Positions 46,727-57,122 of a stretch of 64,000 nucleotides of DNA are shown here, piece after piece. Position 1 is the stretch's first letter. Each line of letters starts with the position of its first letter. This DNA comes from Pestalotiopsis fici W106-1. Taxonomy: Eukaryota; Ascomycota; Sordariomycetes; Amphisphaeriales; Sporocadaceae. The position numbers were made by a program, and so were the translations under genes. The stretch spans positions 1,426,001-1,490,000 of the forward strand of contig NW_006917098.1 in NCBI RefSeq assembly GCF_000516985.1, written 5' to 3'. The notes beneath the pieces were generated by a model. It saw only the letters and a list, made by a program, of their open reading frames with translations. It was not told the DNA's origin and ran no database searches.

Positions 46727-48340
46727 CTACCATGCAATCTCCTGGTCAAAGAAATCCGTAATAAACTCTATGACATCATCAGAGGCAATAGGAATAGTGC
46801 CATAACTGTCTCCTAGAACCATTGTGGACTTGGACTCGGAGGTACTAGGCTCCCAGGCCGTCAGGTTTCCACCATTGGGATTACCAGTAGCGATAAAGTT
46901 GTACCAATACTGAGAAATCTGTTCCTGGATTGCATAATCTTGCGCGGTCCAGTTCAGGCTTTGTCCTTGAAGTGTGGGAGCATAAGGGATGTTGCCAAAT
47001 GCATAGTTGATCTCGCTTCCATGAAAGGCACCCGAGCTCTGTCCCGGCGGGGCGTGCGTCCAAAAGTAGGTATAAACACTGCTGTTGCCGCCGCCCGCCG
47101 CCCAGGCCGACGCCCAGGTCCACCCCGAGACCAAACTCTGATTGCGATAAAAGTTGTTGGTCTGAGCGCCGGCTTCGGCATCCGTTGCTGCCGGGAAGAG
47201 CTGGAAGTAGCTGTCCGACAGACCAATAGGTGCAAAAATGGCATTGTTGCTGGCATTGTAATCGCTCAAGGCCAGCGTGCGCGGGTCGGGAGAGGCGCCG
47301 CTCTCGTCGCGGTTGTTGCCGGTGAGAATGGGCACGTCGTTTTGGGAATGGCTCGCCAGCGTTCCTGCGTACGTGTCCACGAGCACGAAGCCGTCGATTA
47401 CGGGACGGAACACTGGAGGCTCCATGTACGCCGAGTTATTCTCAAAGGGGGTCCCGACAAAGATGGTGTCCGACTGGGGGCTAGCGGCCAACAGGGTCTC
47501 GAGGGGAAGTTGACGGGCTTCCTCAATGGAAGTCACGTTTAGCGACTCGAGGTACGCGACGCCTTGGGCCTCGGCCTCGGTCTTGTTGCGGTGGCTTGTA
47601 GCCAGAGATCCAGTCAGAGGATCGTGAGGCGCCCTGGCGCCGCTTTCGGCAATGGCGCCTTGGAAGAGGCCACTAGCTAGAGGAGAGTAGACCATGGCGA
47701 GAGAAATGCCAGAGCCGGCAGACTGTCCTCCCAGCGTAATCTGCCCTGGATTTCCTCCAAATAGCTGAATATTCTCATTTGTCCAGTGCAAGCAGGCAAT
47801 CTGGTCCTGTAGGAACCAATTTCCTGTCGAGTTGCCTTCAGCCTCGGCAGTGAGCTCGGGATGCGCAAGACCACCTAGCACGCCTAATCTGTAGTTGTAC
47901 GTTACCACCACGGCGCCCTTGGCGGCGAGTGCAGATCCGTCATAGGCAGGGTCCGAACCCGAACCACCCGAGAAACGCCCTCCGTAGCTCCAGAGGTAGA
48001 CGGGGTAACTTGACGTGTTGGTGAAATCCTCTGGTGTCCAGATATTGAGAAAGAGGCAATCTTCGGAGCCGGTCACAGTTCCGTCCCGGCCCATCTGGGC
48101 GCACTCATTGCCAAACTCAAAGGCATCGTACGTCTCGTTCCACGAGGTTGGGTGCGGCGGATGCGCCCAGCGGTACTCGCCCGTTGCCGGGTCCGCGAAA
48201 CGGATACCCTTGAACACGTTGACGCCGGCGACATAGTCCGAGGTCGTGCCCCGGACCGGGCCGTTGTGGAGGGCCACGATGGGGTTCTCGGCCGCTGATG
48301 CGACTGCCGCGATCACGAGAGTCTGGGCAACTAGCTTCAT
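46727..48340 (-). CDS. secreted type-B carboxylesterase
   Basis: Intron-free, 537 residues from the ATG at 48340; an upstream GTG two codons earlier is ignored. The signal peptide is MKLVAQTLVIAAVASA. Family marks are EDCLFLNIWTP and the nucleophile elbow GGQSAG (Ser207), with Glu346 (NNRDESG) and His440 (FHGSEINY) completing the triad. The oxyanion loop reads YGGRF (119-123), with Arg where most members have a third Gly. Many N-glycosylation sequons fit secretion. The family covers lipases, cholinesterase-like and cinnamoyl/feruloyl esterases; the substrate is not evident. It is the first of three secreted proteins encoded in a row on the minus strand (46.7-52.5 kb). Confidence 0.92.
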   Translation of the reverse strand: MKLVAQTLVIAAVASAAENPIVALHNGPVRGTTSDYVAGVNVFKGIRFADPATGEYRWAHPPHPTSWNETYDAFEFGNECAQMGRDGTVTGSEDCLFLNIWTPEDFTNTSSYPVYLWSYGGRFSGGSGSDPAYDGSALAAKGAVVVTYNYRLGVLGGLAHPELTAEAEGNSTGNWFLQDQIACLHWTNENIQLFGGNPGQITLGGQSAGSGISLAMVYSPLASGLFQGAIAESGARAPHDPLTGSLATSHRNKTEAEAQGVAYLESLNVTSIEEARQLPLETLLAASPQSDTIFVGTPFENNSAYMEPPVFRPVIDGFVLVDTYAGTLASHSQNDVPILTGNNRDESGASPDPRTLALSDYNASNNAIFAPIGLSDSYFQLFPAATDAEAGAQTNNFYRNQSLVSGWTWASAWAAGGGNSSVYTYFWTHAPPGQSSGAFHGSEINYAFGNIPYAPTLQGQSLNWTAQDYAIQEQISQYWYNFIATGNPNGGNLTAWEPSTSESKSTMVLGDSYGTIPIASDDVIEFITDFFDQEIAW

Positions 48341-49187
48341 TGTCACACTCCTTCACCGTCTCAGAGATGATTATGATTGAGGCGAGACTAGATGAGATTG
48401 AGCAAAAACGCCATTGTCGGCCTTGGAAAGTGGAACATGGCAAGTTGTATTTTAGCTTGGAATATCTAAGTACTTAAGAAATTTTCACCTCGGTGGTATA
48501 CGTAAGACTTGGAACTGTGCATTGAATCACATTCTTGATCACCTCGCTTTCGCTTTCGCAAACGAATGTCGTTGGATGCCGTGGTTTTCTCGTTAATATA
48601 AGAATGGAAAAAGTAGAAAGGGAGGCAATTGAAACGGTGGAGAAAGCTGGGAAACCGGAGTGGTCCACGAAAGACCGGTGTGTATTAGGCAGGTGAAGGG
48701 AATTTCTGGGGACTCTGAGTCCCTTTCATTCGCAGATCGTAATGTCGTATATTGCAACATGAAAAGAACGCAGCTTGCGTGTCCCTGCGTTGCACAGGCA
48801 AAAATCAAATTCTCGGACATGGTTCTCGGAATTCCGAGGGAAAAGCAGGGCGGCCGCCATGTTCATGCGGAGAGGTTGGCTTGGTGAGTGCTAGCGCCAG
48901 TCATGCCGGCCCATGTTAGGCCAGGCATTGCCTTACTGAAAAGGGACACCACTCGCTTGGATGACTAAACTATAAAGCCAAGTTTCAGGGGAGAGCTGAT
49001 GGATTCAGTCTAGGTGTAGCAGTCATGGTGAGGCTCAAAACAACGGCCTACGAAATGTGGACCGAGTACACCTTTGTATAGGTTTGGTAGTGTATTGTCA
49101 ACTCATTCATGTCTAATAACTATCTGCTCTACGAAATAATTGCTACTGTCAATCTAATCAACATACAATGACACACTCGGGTGATTC
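48341..49187. other. intergenic region
   Basis: About 850 bp upstream of the carboxylesterase and downstream of the propeller gene. Nothing recognised beyond a presumed promoter. Confidence 0.5.
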
Positions 49188-50171
49188 CTAGTATAGAGTA
49201 ATCTCAAAAAGTTGACCGCCCAAAGTTGACCCCGTGGTCAAGCTACCGCCCGTGACACAATAGACCTTGTTCTTTTGCCAAGCAGTGCGACCGAAATCGC
49301 AACCAGTGGCCTTGCCCCAGGTTGTGGTATTCGTGGTCTCTGCGACATACGACGCCGAGCTCACATTGCCCGTCTGGTCGTCAAAGACGAGCTGCTGAAT
49401 CGCATCAGTGTTTGAAGACACATAGGCATACCTGGTGCCATTCTGCGCCAATGCGAATCCATCGTAGGAAACAGCGAAATCGTCGTAGGAGCCAGAGTAG
49501 AGTGCTTCAGAAGTTCCGAGAGTGAGATTGTCGTACAATGGTGCGCGCACCAGGCCGCTGGATGCGGTCCAGTAGAGGTAGCCGTCTTGTCCGACCTTGA
49601 TGCCGTTGATGCTCGACATTTGGGCATCCGCAAACGCCGTCCAGTAGTCGCCAGTGTTGATATCCATGGCAACGACGGTATCCTCAAAGGTGGCCGAGGC
49701 CAAGATGATGGACTCGTTGAAAGTAGTCAAACCGTTAAAGTCGGTCACGAGGGGAAGGACGGGCTCAGCAATGAGCTCAATGGTCGGGATAGAGCCATTG
49801 ACATTGTTAAAATCAACCTTCCAAACCTTGGTCGCGTTCTTTGGAGGGTCACTAATGTTTTCGCCAGTGGTGTTTGCGCCCGTAATGTAAAAGACGTCGT
49901 GGCTGACCTCGGTGATGCCACTCAGGCCAAGGATGGAGGGAAACGTGGCGAGCAGAACAGGTTCCGGGTCCTCCTGGATGGGATCAAAGGAGAGCAGATT
50001 CGCGGGAGGGCCAATGACGGTCGTCAGGACATTGCCATTCGACCTCAACCTCAAGTTCTCTAGCCATGTTGTGCTGCCGTTGCCTTGGTATAGGTTCCGC
50101 ACAGTACTTTGTGCCGCGACAGCAAGATTGGCGGCGGTAGAAACTCCCGCAATGATGGATCTGGAACGCAT
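49188..50171 (-). CDS. secreted six-bladed beta-propeller protein (SMP-30-like)
   Basis: Intron-free, 327 residues. The N-terminus (MRSRSIIAGVSTAANLAVAA) looks like a signal peptide, and about ten N-x-S/T sequons follow. The sequence is all-beta, with repeating segments such as GLSGITEV..DVFYITG, FNGLTTFNESIILAS, INGIKVGQDGYLYWTAS and DDFAVSYDGFALAQNG that fit blades of an SMP-30/gluconolactonase/strictosidine-synthase-type propeller. In fungi this fold includes lactonases and the hetero-Diels-Alderases AsR5 and EupF of tropolone sesquiterpenoid pathways. Membership in the latter is possible but rests only on fold, glycosylation and neighbouring oxygenases. It sits between carboxylesterase and tannase genes in the same orientation. 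Confidence 0.75.
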   Translation of the reverse strand: MRSRSIIAGVSTAANLAVAAQSTVRNLYQGNGSTTWLENLRLRSNGNVLTTVIGPPANLLSFDPIQEDPEPVLLATFPSILGLSGITEVSHDVFYITGANTTGENISDPPKNATKVWKVDFNNVNGSIPTIELIAEPVLPLVTDFNGLTTFNESIILASATFEDTVVAMDINTGDYWTAFADAQMSSINGIKVGQDGYLYWTASSGLVRAPLYDNLTLGTSEALYSGSYDDFAVSYDGFALAQNGTRYAYVSSNTDAIQQLVFDDQTGNVSSASYVAETTNTTTWGKATGCDFGRTAWQKNKVYCVTGGSLTTGSTLGGQLFEITLY

Positions 50172-50788
50172 TCTTGATTATTCGAAATATGTATTCGAGG
50201 TTGAATCACAAGTTTCGGGAATGGTACTGCTGCCAAGAATTGAACGGGTCAGTGGCTATAATAGCTACAGGGACTATATAAACCACAAGGCGTAATGGTG
50301 AAGACCCATGCTAAAAGTTGATCGGAGTCCGGACAACTCTTCGGGCGAGATGAGGACGCGTCACGAAATTCACAATTAGTCGTTGAAATACTATATCATC
50401 AAACATTACGTATATTACGACCGCTTCGCGGCACGTACAAAGCAGGTACGCAAAGCAGTCAAAAAATGCCGATGCCGCCGCTCATGCAAATCGTCCGTGT
50501 CTTGGAGACTGGGGGGCGTTGGATCCACAGTATAACGCCGAGGGTTCGGTTTTAGGCGACTCATGACGACGTACTCTAGTGGGTGGGGTTCCCTGAATAA
50601 AGCACCGCGCTGGACTTGTACACGCAAGACTGAAAAGACCGTAGTAACTATAGAACAAATAGATGAGCGCCACATGTAAACACGAATGATGAAGGTAATT
50701 CAATCATGTCACGTGAAGAATTGATATACAAATCAGCCAAGTCTATTAACGAGACATTCATTCAGGGCAAGACTAATCTACAAGTAGT
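50172..50788. other. intergenic region with propeller-gene promoter
   Basis: About 620 bp. It contains a TATA-like element for the propeller gene at 50274-50282. Nothing else recognised. Confidence 0.5.
50274..50282 (-). promoter_or_regulatory. TATA-like element of the propeller gene
   Basis: TTTATATAG on the minus strand, about 105 bp upstream of the ATG at 50171. Confidence 0.4.
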
Positions 50789-52498
50789 CTAGTAGAGATA
50801 AAAGGGAAACGCGTCGATATCATAGGTCCAGGTATCCAAGGACGCTTGATCGTAGACGCAAGTCATGGTTCCATCAGCATCCCACAGAGGTCGGAGTGGC
50901 CACTTGCAAATACTATCAATAGTCCCGCCAGCATTGTCCAAGGTCCCCGGAGCCGTGCCATTCTCCACCCAGTTGATGACGGTCTGCAGCGTTGTCTGAG
51001 GCCATCCGCCGTTGGCTTCGTACGAAAAGGATGTGCAGTGGGATCCGCCAGGGACGAGGAAGAGGCGGTAAAAGTTGTCGAGGGCCTCGACACTTTCGTT
51101 GTAGCCGAGCTGCGGGTAAATGTACTCGCGGACAGAGTCATAGTAGCGCACCGACGAGGCGGTGGGAATGGAAAAGTCTTGCTCTCCGTGAATGTGCAGA
51201 ATCTTGACTCCGGCAGTGTTCAGGCTCGTCAAGTTGGGGTACGTGGTCTGCTGAGACGTGTTGTAAAGCTCGGTACCCTGAATCATCAAGTCTCGGAGGG
51301 TATCATAAGAGAAGCCATCGAGCGAGTCAAGCGTGGTGGTGTTCTCAAACTCGAGGAATCTTGCAACCCACTCACCGCCGAGACCGCTAATGGAAAGACC
51401 CCAGGAGTCGGTAGTCTCGTTGTACGCAGTGGCAGCATCAGTAAAGGTGGAACCAGGCTGGTAGCTAAAGTACACAAAGTTGCCATCCGAGTCGTAGAGA
51501 CCATCCAGAATTGCCTGGGCAACAGCAGCGCCCTCGGCAGTGACGACTCCGGATTGAGCAGGAGTGGCAGCCGAGTATGGGGTTCCGGCAGATGCCTCGC
51601 AGCTATAGGACTCGCCAATCGTGCTGCTGACGTTGAAAGCGAGCTTGCACAGATCGGATCGAGAAACGACGCCATCGGTCAGCCCGTCGAGAGGGTCGCA
51701 AAAGGCAATAGTCAGGTTGGTGATCTTGTCGAGCTCACAGGTGGGCGGGTAGTAGTCCATGGTCTGTTCAATGACGTTGCTGGTCAAGTGGTTGACCTGC
51801 TGCTCGCCGTAGCGGAAAGCCGGGGCGCCAATGGCATAGCCGTCAAACTGCTCGGGGTAGCGTTGAGCCTGGCTCCATCCCTCGCGGCCGCCTTCGGAGC
51901 AGCCTTGCCAGTAGGAGAAGAGCTTGGTGCAAGAGGTGACGTTGAATAGATTCTTGGTAAACTCCTTGCCGAGAGTCGCGAGCTCGTGATGGGCCTTGAA
52001 ACCAAACATGTCAACCGCTTCCCAATTGACCGAGCCATTGGCAAGGAAGAATGCGGCGTCATATTGAGTATTGAAGGAGCCAAAGCCGCCGTCGGTTATG
52101 CCGGAGACGCCACCAACAATGACACCAGAGGGGATGTATGAAGTTCCCGAGTTGATGGCTAAACCGCCGCCGCCGGTCGAGATGTAACGGTTCTTGAAGT
52201 TGTCTGGCGCAGGAAGCCAGTAACTCACGTGAACCACATCCCCTGGAATGTCATCGTGGCTGTAGGCAAAGGTGACGTTGCAGTAATCGATAGTCGTCGT
52301 GGGAAACCACTCGCTCTCAGCCGTGTAGCCAGTGGTTGCCGCAGTGCTGACTGATGCCTTGTCAATGGTGATGCCAGGGTAAAAGTCATCCTCGGGAAGC
52401 GAAGCGACGGCATAGTCGACATTGCAAATGGAATCCAAAGTGGCGGCACGAACAATGGCCGGCAGAGCCGCGGTGGCAAGAATCCAGCTGGGCGACAT
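50789..52498 (-). CDS. tannase / feruloyl esterase family secreted esterase
   Basis: Intron-free, 569 residues, signal peptide MSPSWILATAALPAIVRA. The family's CS-D-HC catalytic arrangement is intact: Cys200-Ser201 in GCSEGGREG, Asp441 in HIHGEQDFSIP, and His487-Cys488 in GGSHC; the two cysteines form the disulphide that ties the triad together. A Ca-binding-type loop DPLDGLTDGV (268-277) lies in the lid. Heavy N-glycosylation potential is present. Members release gallic acid from tannins or ferulic acid from plant cell walls, acting outside the cell. It is one of four secreted esterases in the right half of the window. The choice between tannase and feruloyl esterase B cannot be made from sequence. 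Confidence 0.93.
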   Translation of the reverse strand: MSPSWILATAALPAIVRAATLDSICNVDYAVASLPEDDFYPGITIDKASVSTAATTGYTAESEWFPTTTIDYCNVTFAYSHDDIPGDVVHVSYWLPAPDNFKNRYISTGGGGLAINSGTSYIPSGVIVGGVSGITDGGFGSFNTQYDAAFFLANGSVNWEAVDMFGFKAHHELATLGKEFTKNLFNVTSCTKLFSYWQGCSEGGREGWSQAQRYPEQFDGYAIGAPAFRYGEQQVNHLTSNVIEQTMDYYPPTCELDKITNLTIAFCDPLDGLTDGVVSRSDLCKLAFNVSSTIGESYSCEASAGTPYSAATPAQSGVVTAEGAAVAQAILDGLYDSDGNFVYFSYQPGSTFTDAATAYNETTDSWGLSISGLGGEWVARFLEFENTTTLDSLDGFSYDTLRDLMIQGTELYNTSQQTTYPNLTSLNTAGVKILHIHGEQDFSIPTASSVRYYDSVREYIYPQLGYNESVEALDNFYRLFLVPGGSHCTSFSYEANGGWPQTTLQTVINWVENGTAPGTLDNAGGTIDSICKWPLRPLWDADGTMTCVYDQASLDTWTYDIDAFPFYLY

Positions 52499-53245
52499 GA
52501 TGAAAGCTGCTCAATGTGCGCTGACGACTAGGACAAGCTGCAGGTGGAGGAATACAGTGGCCAGCGCAGTCGATTGGATCTTTATAGTAGAATCCGAATG
52601 CTCATCCTTGTCGATTGATCTCCATCATAACCAGGGCATCCCGATCGCGCCGCCATGTGAAGCGTGGAGTTGATCCGACTTGCACAGGCAACGCGCGGTG
52701 TTTTTGGAGATTATGTCATGAGCCGGTGCTTTTAGTATCGCCGTTGGATATAAGCTTGTATCGGCACTGTAATTTTAAAAGCTGGGGAAACCAAGGAAAC
52801 ACGGTCGCGATCTGGAACATATCCCTGCTAAGTCCGAGTATGCTCCCGCATCGCCGAAGCTATTGTCGCGTCCCTCAGGGGCTTTAGCGTGCCGATCGTC
52901 CTGACCCGATTGCTCAAATTGCCGCGACCAAGCAAACGACAGCTTGGCGATGAGCGTGTCCGAGGAAAAGAATGCCGAAAAAGTTTCTGGTGTTTTAAAC
53001 ATGGCAACTAGTCCAACAGCCATCCCAATCAAAGGCAATGGCCATTGTACTCGATCAATTTCTTTCAGACTGTCTGATAAAATCTCCATCTGGAGCATAA
53101 CGGTGTATATTGAAGGAGACAAATTATAGCGCGCCGGCAACAACTCATCCTCCGTCAAAACTCCAGGGAGAAGTCCGAACGAGCATCGGCGTCTTTCTCG
53201 GGCATTATGCCCTTCTAGTAGGCACACCTGGGTTGCCTTTTGATC
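52499..53245. other. intergenic region with tannase promoter
   Basis: About 750 bp. A TATA box for the tannase lies at 52581-52586. Other frames here (52775-53227 -) are unsupported. Confidence 0.5.
52581..52586 (-). promoter_or_regulatory. TATA box of the tannase gene
   Basis: TATAAA on the minus strand, about 85 bp upstream of the ATG at 52498, a normal distance for a strongly inducible gene. Confidence 0.5.
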
Positions 53246-55057
53246 TTACAAAGACGTTCTCCCCTCTGCCATTTGTTCCAATAACTTCTTTTCGTAGCGC
53301 TCCTGCATGTCCCTACACCTTTGAACACCTCCAGAATCGTCGATCGCTTGATACCATGCCTTTAGGAGTTGTATTTGATCTTGGAGATCAAAGCTGCCAT
53401 TATCATATTCAGGCTCGAGAAGGATAGCACGTTCGAGAAACGAGATGGCTAGTCGCATCCGTGGATTGTTTGTGCTTGGATTGGCGTCGAACCGAGCCTT
53501 GTGGTGTAAAGCAACAATGATCAAGCAATGCTGGCTTCTCCGTAACAACCCGCTCGTGTAATCCATGTTCTCCATGAGCCGTAGTAATGCGAGCGCAGCC
53601 CGGTAAATAACATCGGAGTACCAGCCCCCACTCCTACCCCATCCCTCCAAAATCGAAATGCGGTGTCTGATAATACCTAGTAAAGACGCCGAGTCTCTAA
53701 TGCTGGCCTGAACAAGTGCCTCCAAGCTGCACTTTTCAGGACATCGGATTATCACCTTACCTGGGCACCCTGGGTAAGGGGCATTCCACGCATGCTCCAG
53801 GGAAGCTGGAAATATGAGCTGAGGATTGTCGCTGAGGACAGTCGACATTGTGTCGGACAGTAATTGTATGTGGTTTGCGACATCCATGCTGTCAAGACAT
53901 TGCATCGCTGCAGCTGAAAGGCGCCGCAGGTAGTGTTCCTCGGGTAGTGCGATTGTCATGTATGAAGCAACAAACTTCCAAAAGTGAATATAAACACCAG
54001 GGTCTGGGTAGGACACGCTCAAGCACGCCAGCTTAAAAATAATTATTGGGGATGGGGCAGAAATCAGTTCTGGGAGACTTTGGAATGCCAGCCGAAGCCA
54101 GAAGCCACCCTTTTCCCATTCCTGATCTGAAAAGTATCGAAGCCCCTGGTGATAGGTTCGGATGATTGGGTAGTTCAACGACACGATTGTTTTACCTTCT
54201 GGCTCATCGAACCAATGAAGTACAATCTCTTTCAACTTTAGGTCGTCAGGTAAACGGGGTGGGTAGGGTTCTGGGGACGGTGTGCGAAAAGTGATCCAGG
54301 CTGGGAGCATGCCGTGAACATCGCCAGAGCCGATCGTAGCGAGCCCAGTGACCGGCACTTGGCTGCTTCCTAGTCGTCTGTTGAGATTAAACTAGTAATC
54401 CATCAAGTTAGGTCTAGGAACTGACATGTGGTTATATCTGCGGCTTACCTCTTTTCCACTGACGTAGAAAGTTGTCCCCTTTCCGACCGCCCCTTCGCGA
54501 CAGTTTTGGGCATGTATCATGGCGTCAATATCTTGTCTGCGGACGTTTTTGTGGTAGTTCCAAGTCTTGAGCTGCTTCTTGTACATTCTCAGCCTACCAA
54601 AGGTCAACATGTCAGGTCAAATCCCCGGCAAGAGGTTTCCCTACGTAGCTCGGAAACCCTTGCGTCTCATATGTTCCATAACCTCGTGCAGGGTGAGGTT
54701 CTGGTCCAAATATAGGGATCTAATCTCTTCCCGATGAATCTGGAATCCTTTCTTGGAAACATCTCCTCCCTCCACGCGAACGGGAATTTGGCGAGGTTGA
54801 TTAGCTTGATGTGAACTGTTTTGGTGATGTGGAAACTTAAAGTCAGATTGGATGTGCGGATGTGCCGGAAGGGATGGATCTGCTTTTATGGCATCGTGAT
54901 GATGATTTCCAGGAAATATGCCTCCTTCATTCCCTCCATCGGACGTGGCATTTTGCAAAGGATCGCAACATGTCGTTTCAAGTCTCCCACTCGGCGTGTG
55001 GACAGAGGTATGATTTCCAACATCGTTGCCAGCTGTCTGATGACTGTTGGAAGCCAT
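53246..55057 (-). CDS. Clr5-domain protein
   Basis: Three exons, 54645-55057, 54426-54593 and 53246-54377, give 570 residues. Introns are gtaggg ... ggtag (51 bp) and gtcagt ... caacag (48 bp, CTAAC branch site), both phase 2. A Clr5 domain spans about 105-160: HREEIRSLYLDQ, LHEVMEHMRRKGF, then MYKKQLKTWNYHKN across the first intron. This N-terminal domain is named after the Neurospora CLR-5 protein and occurs in many putative fungal regulators. Residues 1-100 are His/Gln/Asn-rich and disordered; the C-terminal 400 residues are helical and end in a tetratricopeptide-like region (FLERAILLEPEY). A stronger-looking donor (gtaagc at 54443-54448) would shift the frame, so the weaker gtcagt donor was used. 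Start is the first ATG. A DNA-binding role is inferred from the family. Confidence 0.78.
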
Positions 55058-57122
55058 GATATCAGACCAAAAAGTGTTGAAGATGACTTGTTGCGACAAA
55101 TGTTGGATCGTGGAGAGATTCTTGGTGGGGAAGGATCGTTGACATGGATCTATGCGGCCGTGCCGGTCGAGGACCTACGTCTGACCTGCATCTAAAAAGT
55201 CGCCAAGGTCAGCGCAACCCACCCTTGCTCACTCTTTTTTTCTTCTGTCTTCCTTCCATTCCTCCATTGAAATTCTCTTCATCTAGGTCCCTTTTTTGGC
55301 CCCCAGGTCGTACAGACCTTTCCGCCTTGTCTCGGGTTAGGCGTCGCCCATCCCCGTGCTGAGAACTTGTACTGCCAATCGCGTGCGCAAATCGTCATGG
55401 AGTAAGCCTCATATCGATTCTCCAAAGCCACTGTCAATGAATTTCCATGCAGCTTACCACGTTCTAGGTACGAGTGTAGCAGGAAAATACCATGCTCGTC
55501 AGTAGTAGTAGCAAGCGGTATGTATTTTGACAGGGGTGCAACATGGCTGGATAACCAAAGATCCGTATGCTGCAAGTGATGAAAGTGCTGGCGAACAAGG
55601 CTCGTACCGCTATTACGGCGGGTCCCGTGATTGTGTCTACCTTGAACATTACAGCGCCCTTTGGTTGATGATGGTTGTCGTTGATGAGCAGTCTGTAGGA
55701 GGCTCTTTTGGGCAATTGGTGGATTTGAGTACGAATCTGACATGGTAGGTAATCGGCACCATGTCAGGCTTATGTATTTTCTATATATAGGCACGTTGTA
55801 CCTGGTCGCCTGTATTTAATCAACCAAGCATATCGTACAGGTTCATCAAGAGCCGACACTAATAAGGGCTCTTGTTGTAGGACACTCTAAGGAAGCATCA
55901 AAGCCCCCTCTGCCGTTGTTCTTGAAAAAGTGCGAATCCGTCAGCAACAGGATAAAGACCATGTACCTACTTGAATACATACAATAGGCTCACAACTCGG
56001 TGCCGCAGAAAGTCGCAACATGGTGCTTCAGCGCATGTACAGGTCATGTGGGGGTCTGAACACAGTAAAAATCCATTGTACGAAGTGCACTAATGCAGTG
56101 CATCCATGTATGCTAGCGGCAGGCCGAAAGGTCCCTCCTAACTTGATACGGCGCCCCCCTGGATGAACTGACTCGGGTGGTTCCCTGATCTAATCCGATA
56201 CCACAGAAGTTACCGTGCCACTTTTTGTAGTCTGCGATTGAACACGCCGCGATGCTGACTTGCATATCTAGGCATTAGAGTATGTTATCCTTTGTTCCAG
56301 CTCCCCGAATCACTTAACCTCTACGATATCCGACCATTGTAGGACCAGTAACAGGGTCAAGTCTTAAAGATTGGACAAACATAGGTACATATGGTCTCAT
56401 GGCAGCACCGCTTCGAGTCAAGCTCAAATCAATCACGGCGAGGAGCCACCGACAGGTAGAGATGTTGGCAATCATAAATCGGCTACAACGCAGTAGGTGC
56501 CAAAATCCAGAACAGTCGAAATAACCAAAAGTTTCTAGAAGGTGACTGTCCTGGATACGGTAACTTGCCTGTATCATATAGAAAAGTTCGAGTCGCAGAA
56601 GATTTCTTGGTTCCGGGTAGGCGCTTAGTCAAGGCATGCACGGTATAATAGGCCCAAAAGAGCCGCCGCCCTGCAAGTGGAGGAACAAGGCTGAATACCT
56701 GATCAAGTGATGGGCGTAGGGTAGAGACTGCAGATTATGTCCGTGCGACATACTTGCAGTGCTTGTACAAGCCTTACGTTGTAGCCGAATGGGTCGCATT
56801 TTCACGGTTGCACAACCAGTGAGGCGGGGATGCTGTGCACCTCAATATTTCTTGGTTGTACCACTGGAATGGAGAAGCGGGATCATGTATACGTCATCCT
56901 ACATTTTGCATTGGGCCCATGGAATAGGTGAATCTCGGACCTCTTTCCTTCAGCCTCCTGGCTCCCGGTTCCTTGATATGTACCGCTCCGGGTCGGCATT
57001 ATCAAGCACACTTGATCGCCCGCTTCTTTTTTTTTTTTGAATTGCATCGCAAATACACTACTGCAATATCCGAGTTTGCTCAATAACCTGAATCCTGTAA
57101 CTCTGGTTCATCGTTCGCCAAT
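55058..57122. other. gene-free divergent region, one uncertain small ORF
   Basis: About 2.1 kb between the Clr5 gene start (-) and the O-methyltransferase start (+). Overlapping frames near 55.3-55.8 kb on both strands (minus ATG at 55743 with CTATATATAG 40 bp upstream; plus 55527-55748) look more protein-like than average, but neither shows a domain. The rest to 57122 holds nothing recognised; a T-run precedes the methyltransferase at 57028-57039. Confidence 0.45.

Noticed and set aside
46940..47542. 200-codon plus-strand frame opposite the carboxylesterase
   Set aside because: Antisense shadow with low-complexity Arg/Gly content.
50846..51949. 367-codon plus-strand frame opposite the tannase gene
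   Set aside because: Antisense shadow; composition reflects the complementary codons of the tannase.
54392..54610. Separate 72-residue protein ending at 54392
   Set aside because: It is the unspliced reading of the second Clr5 exon; removing a 48-bp intron joins it in phase to the rest of the gene.
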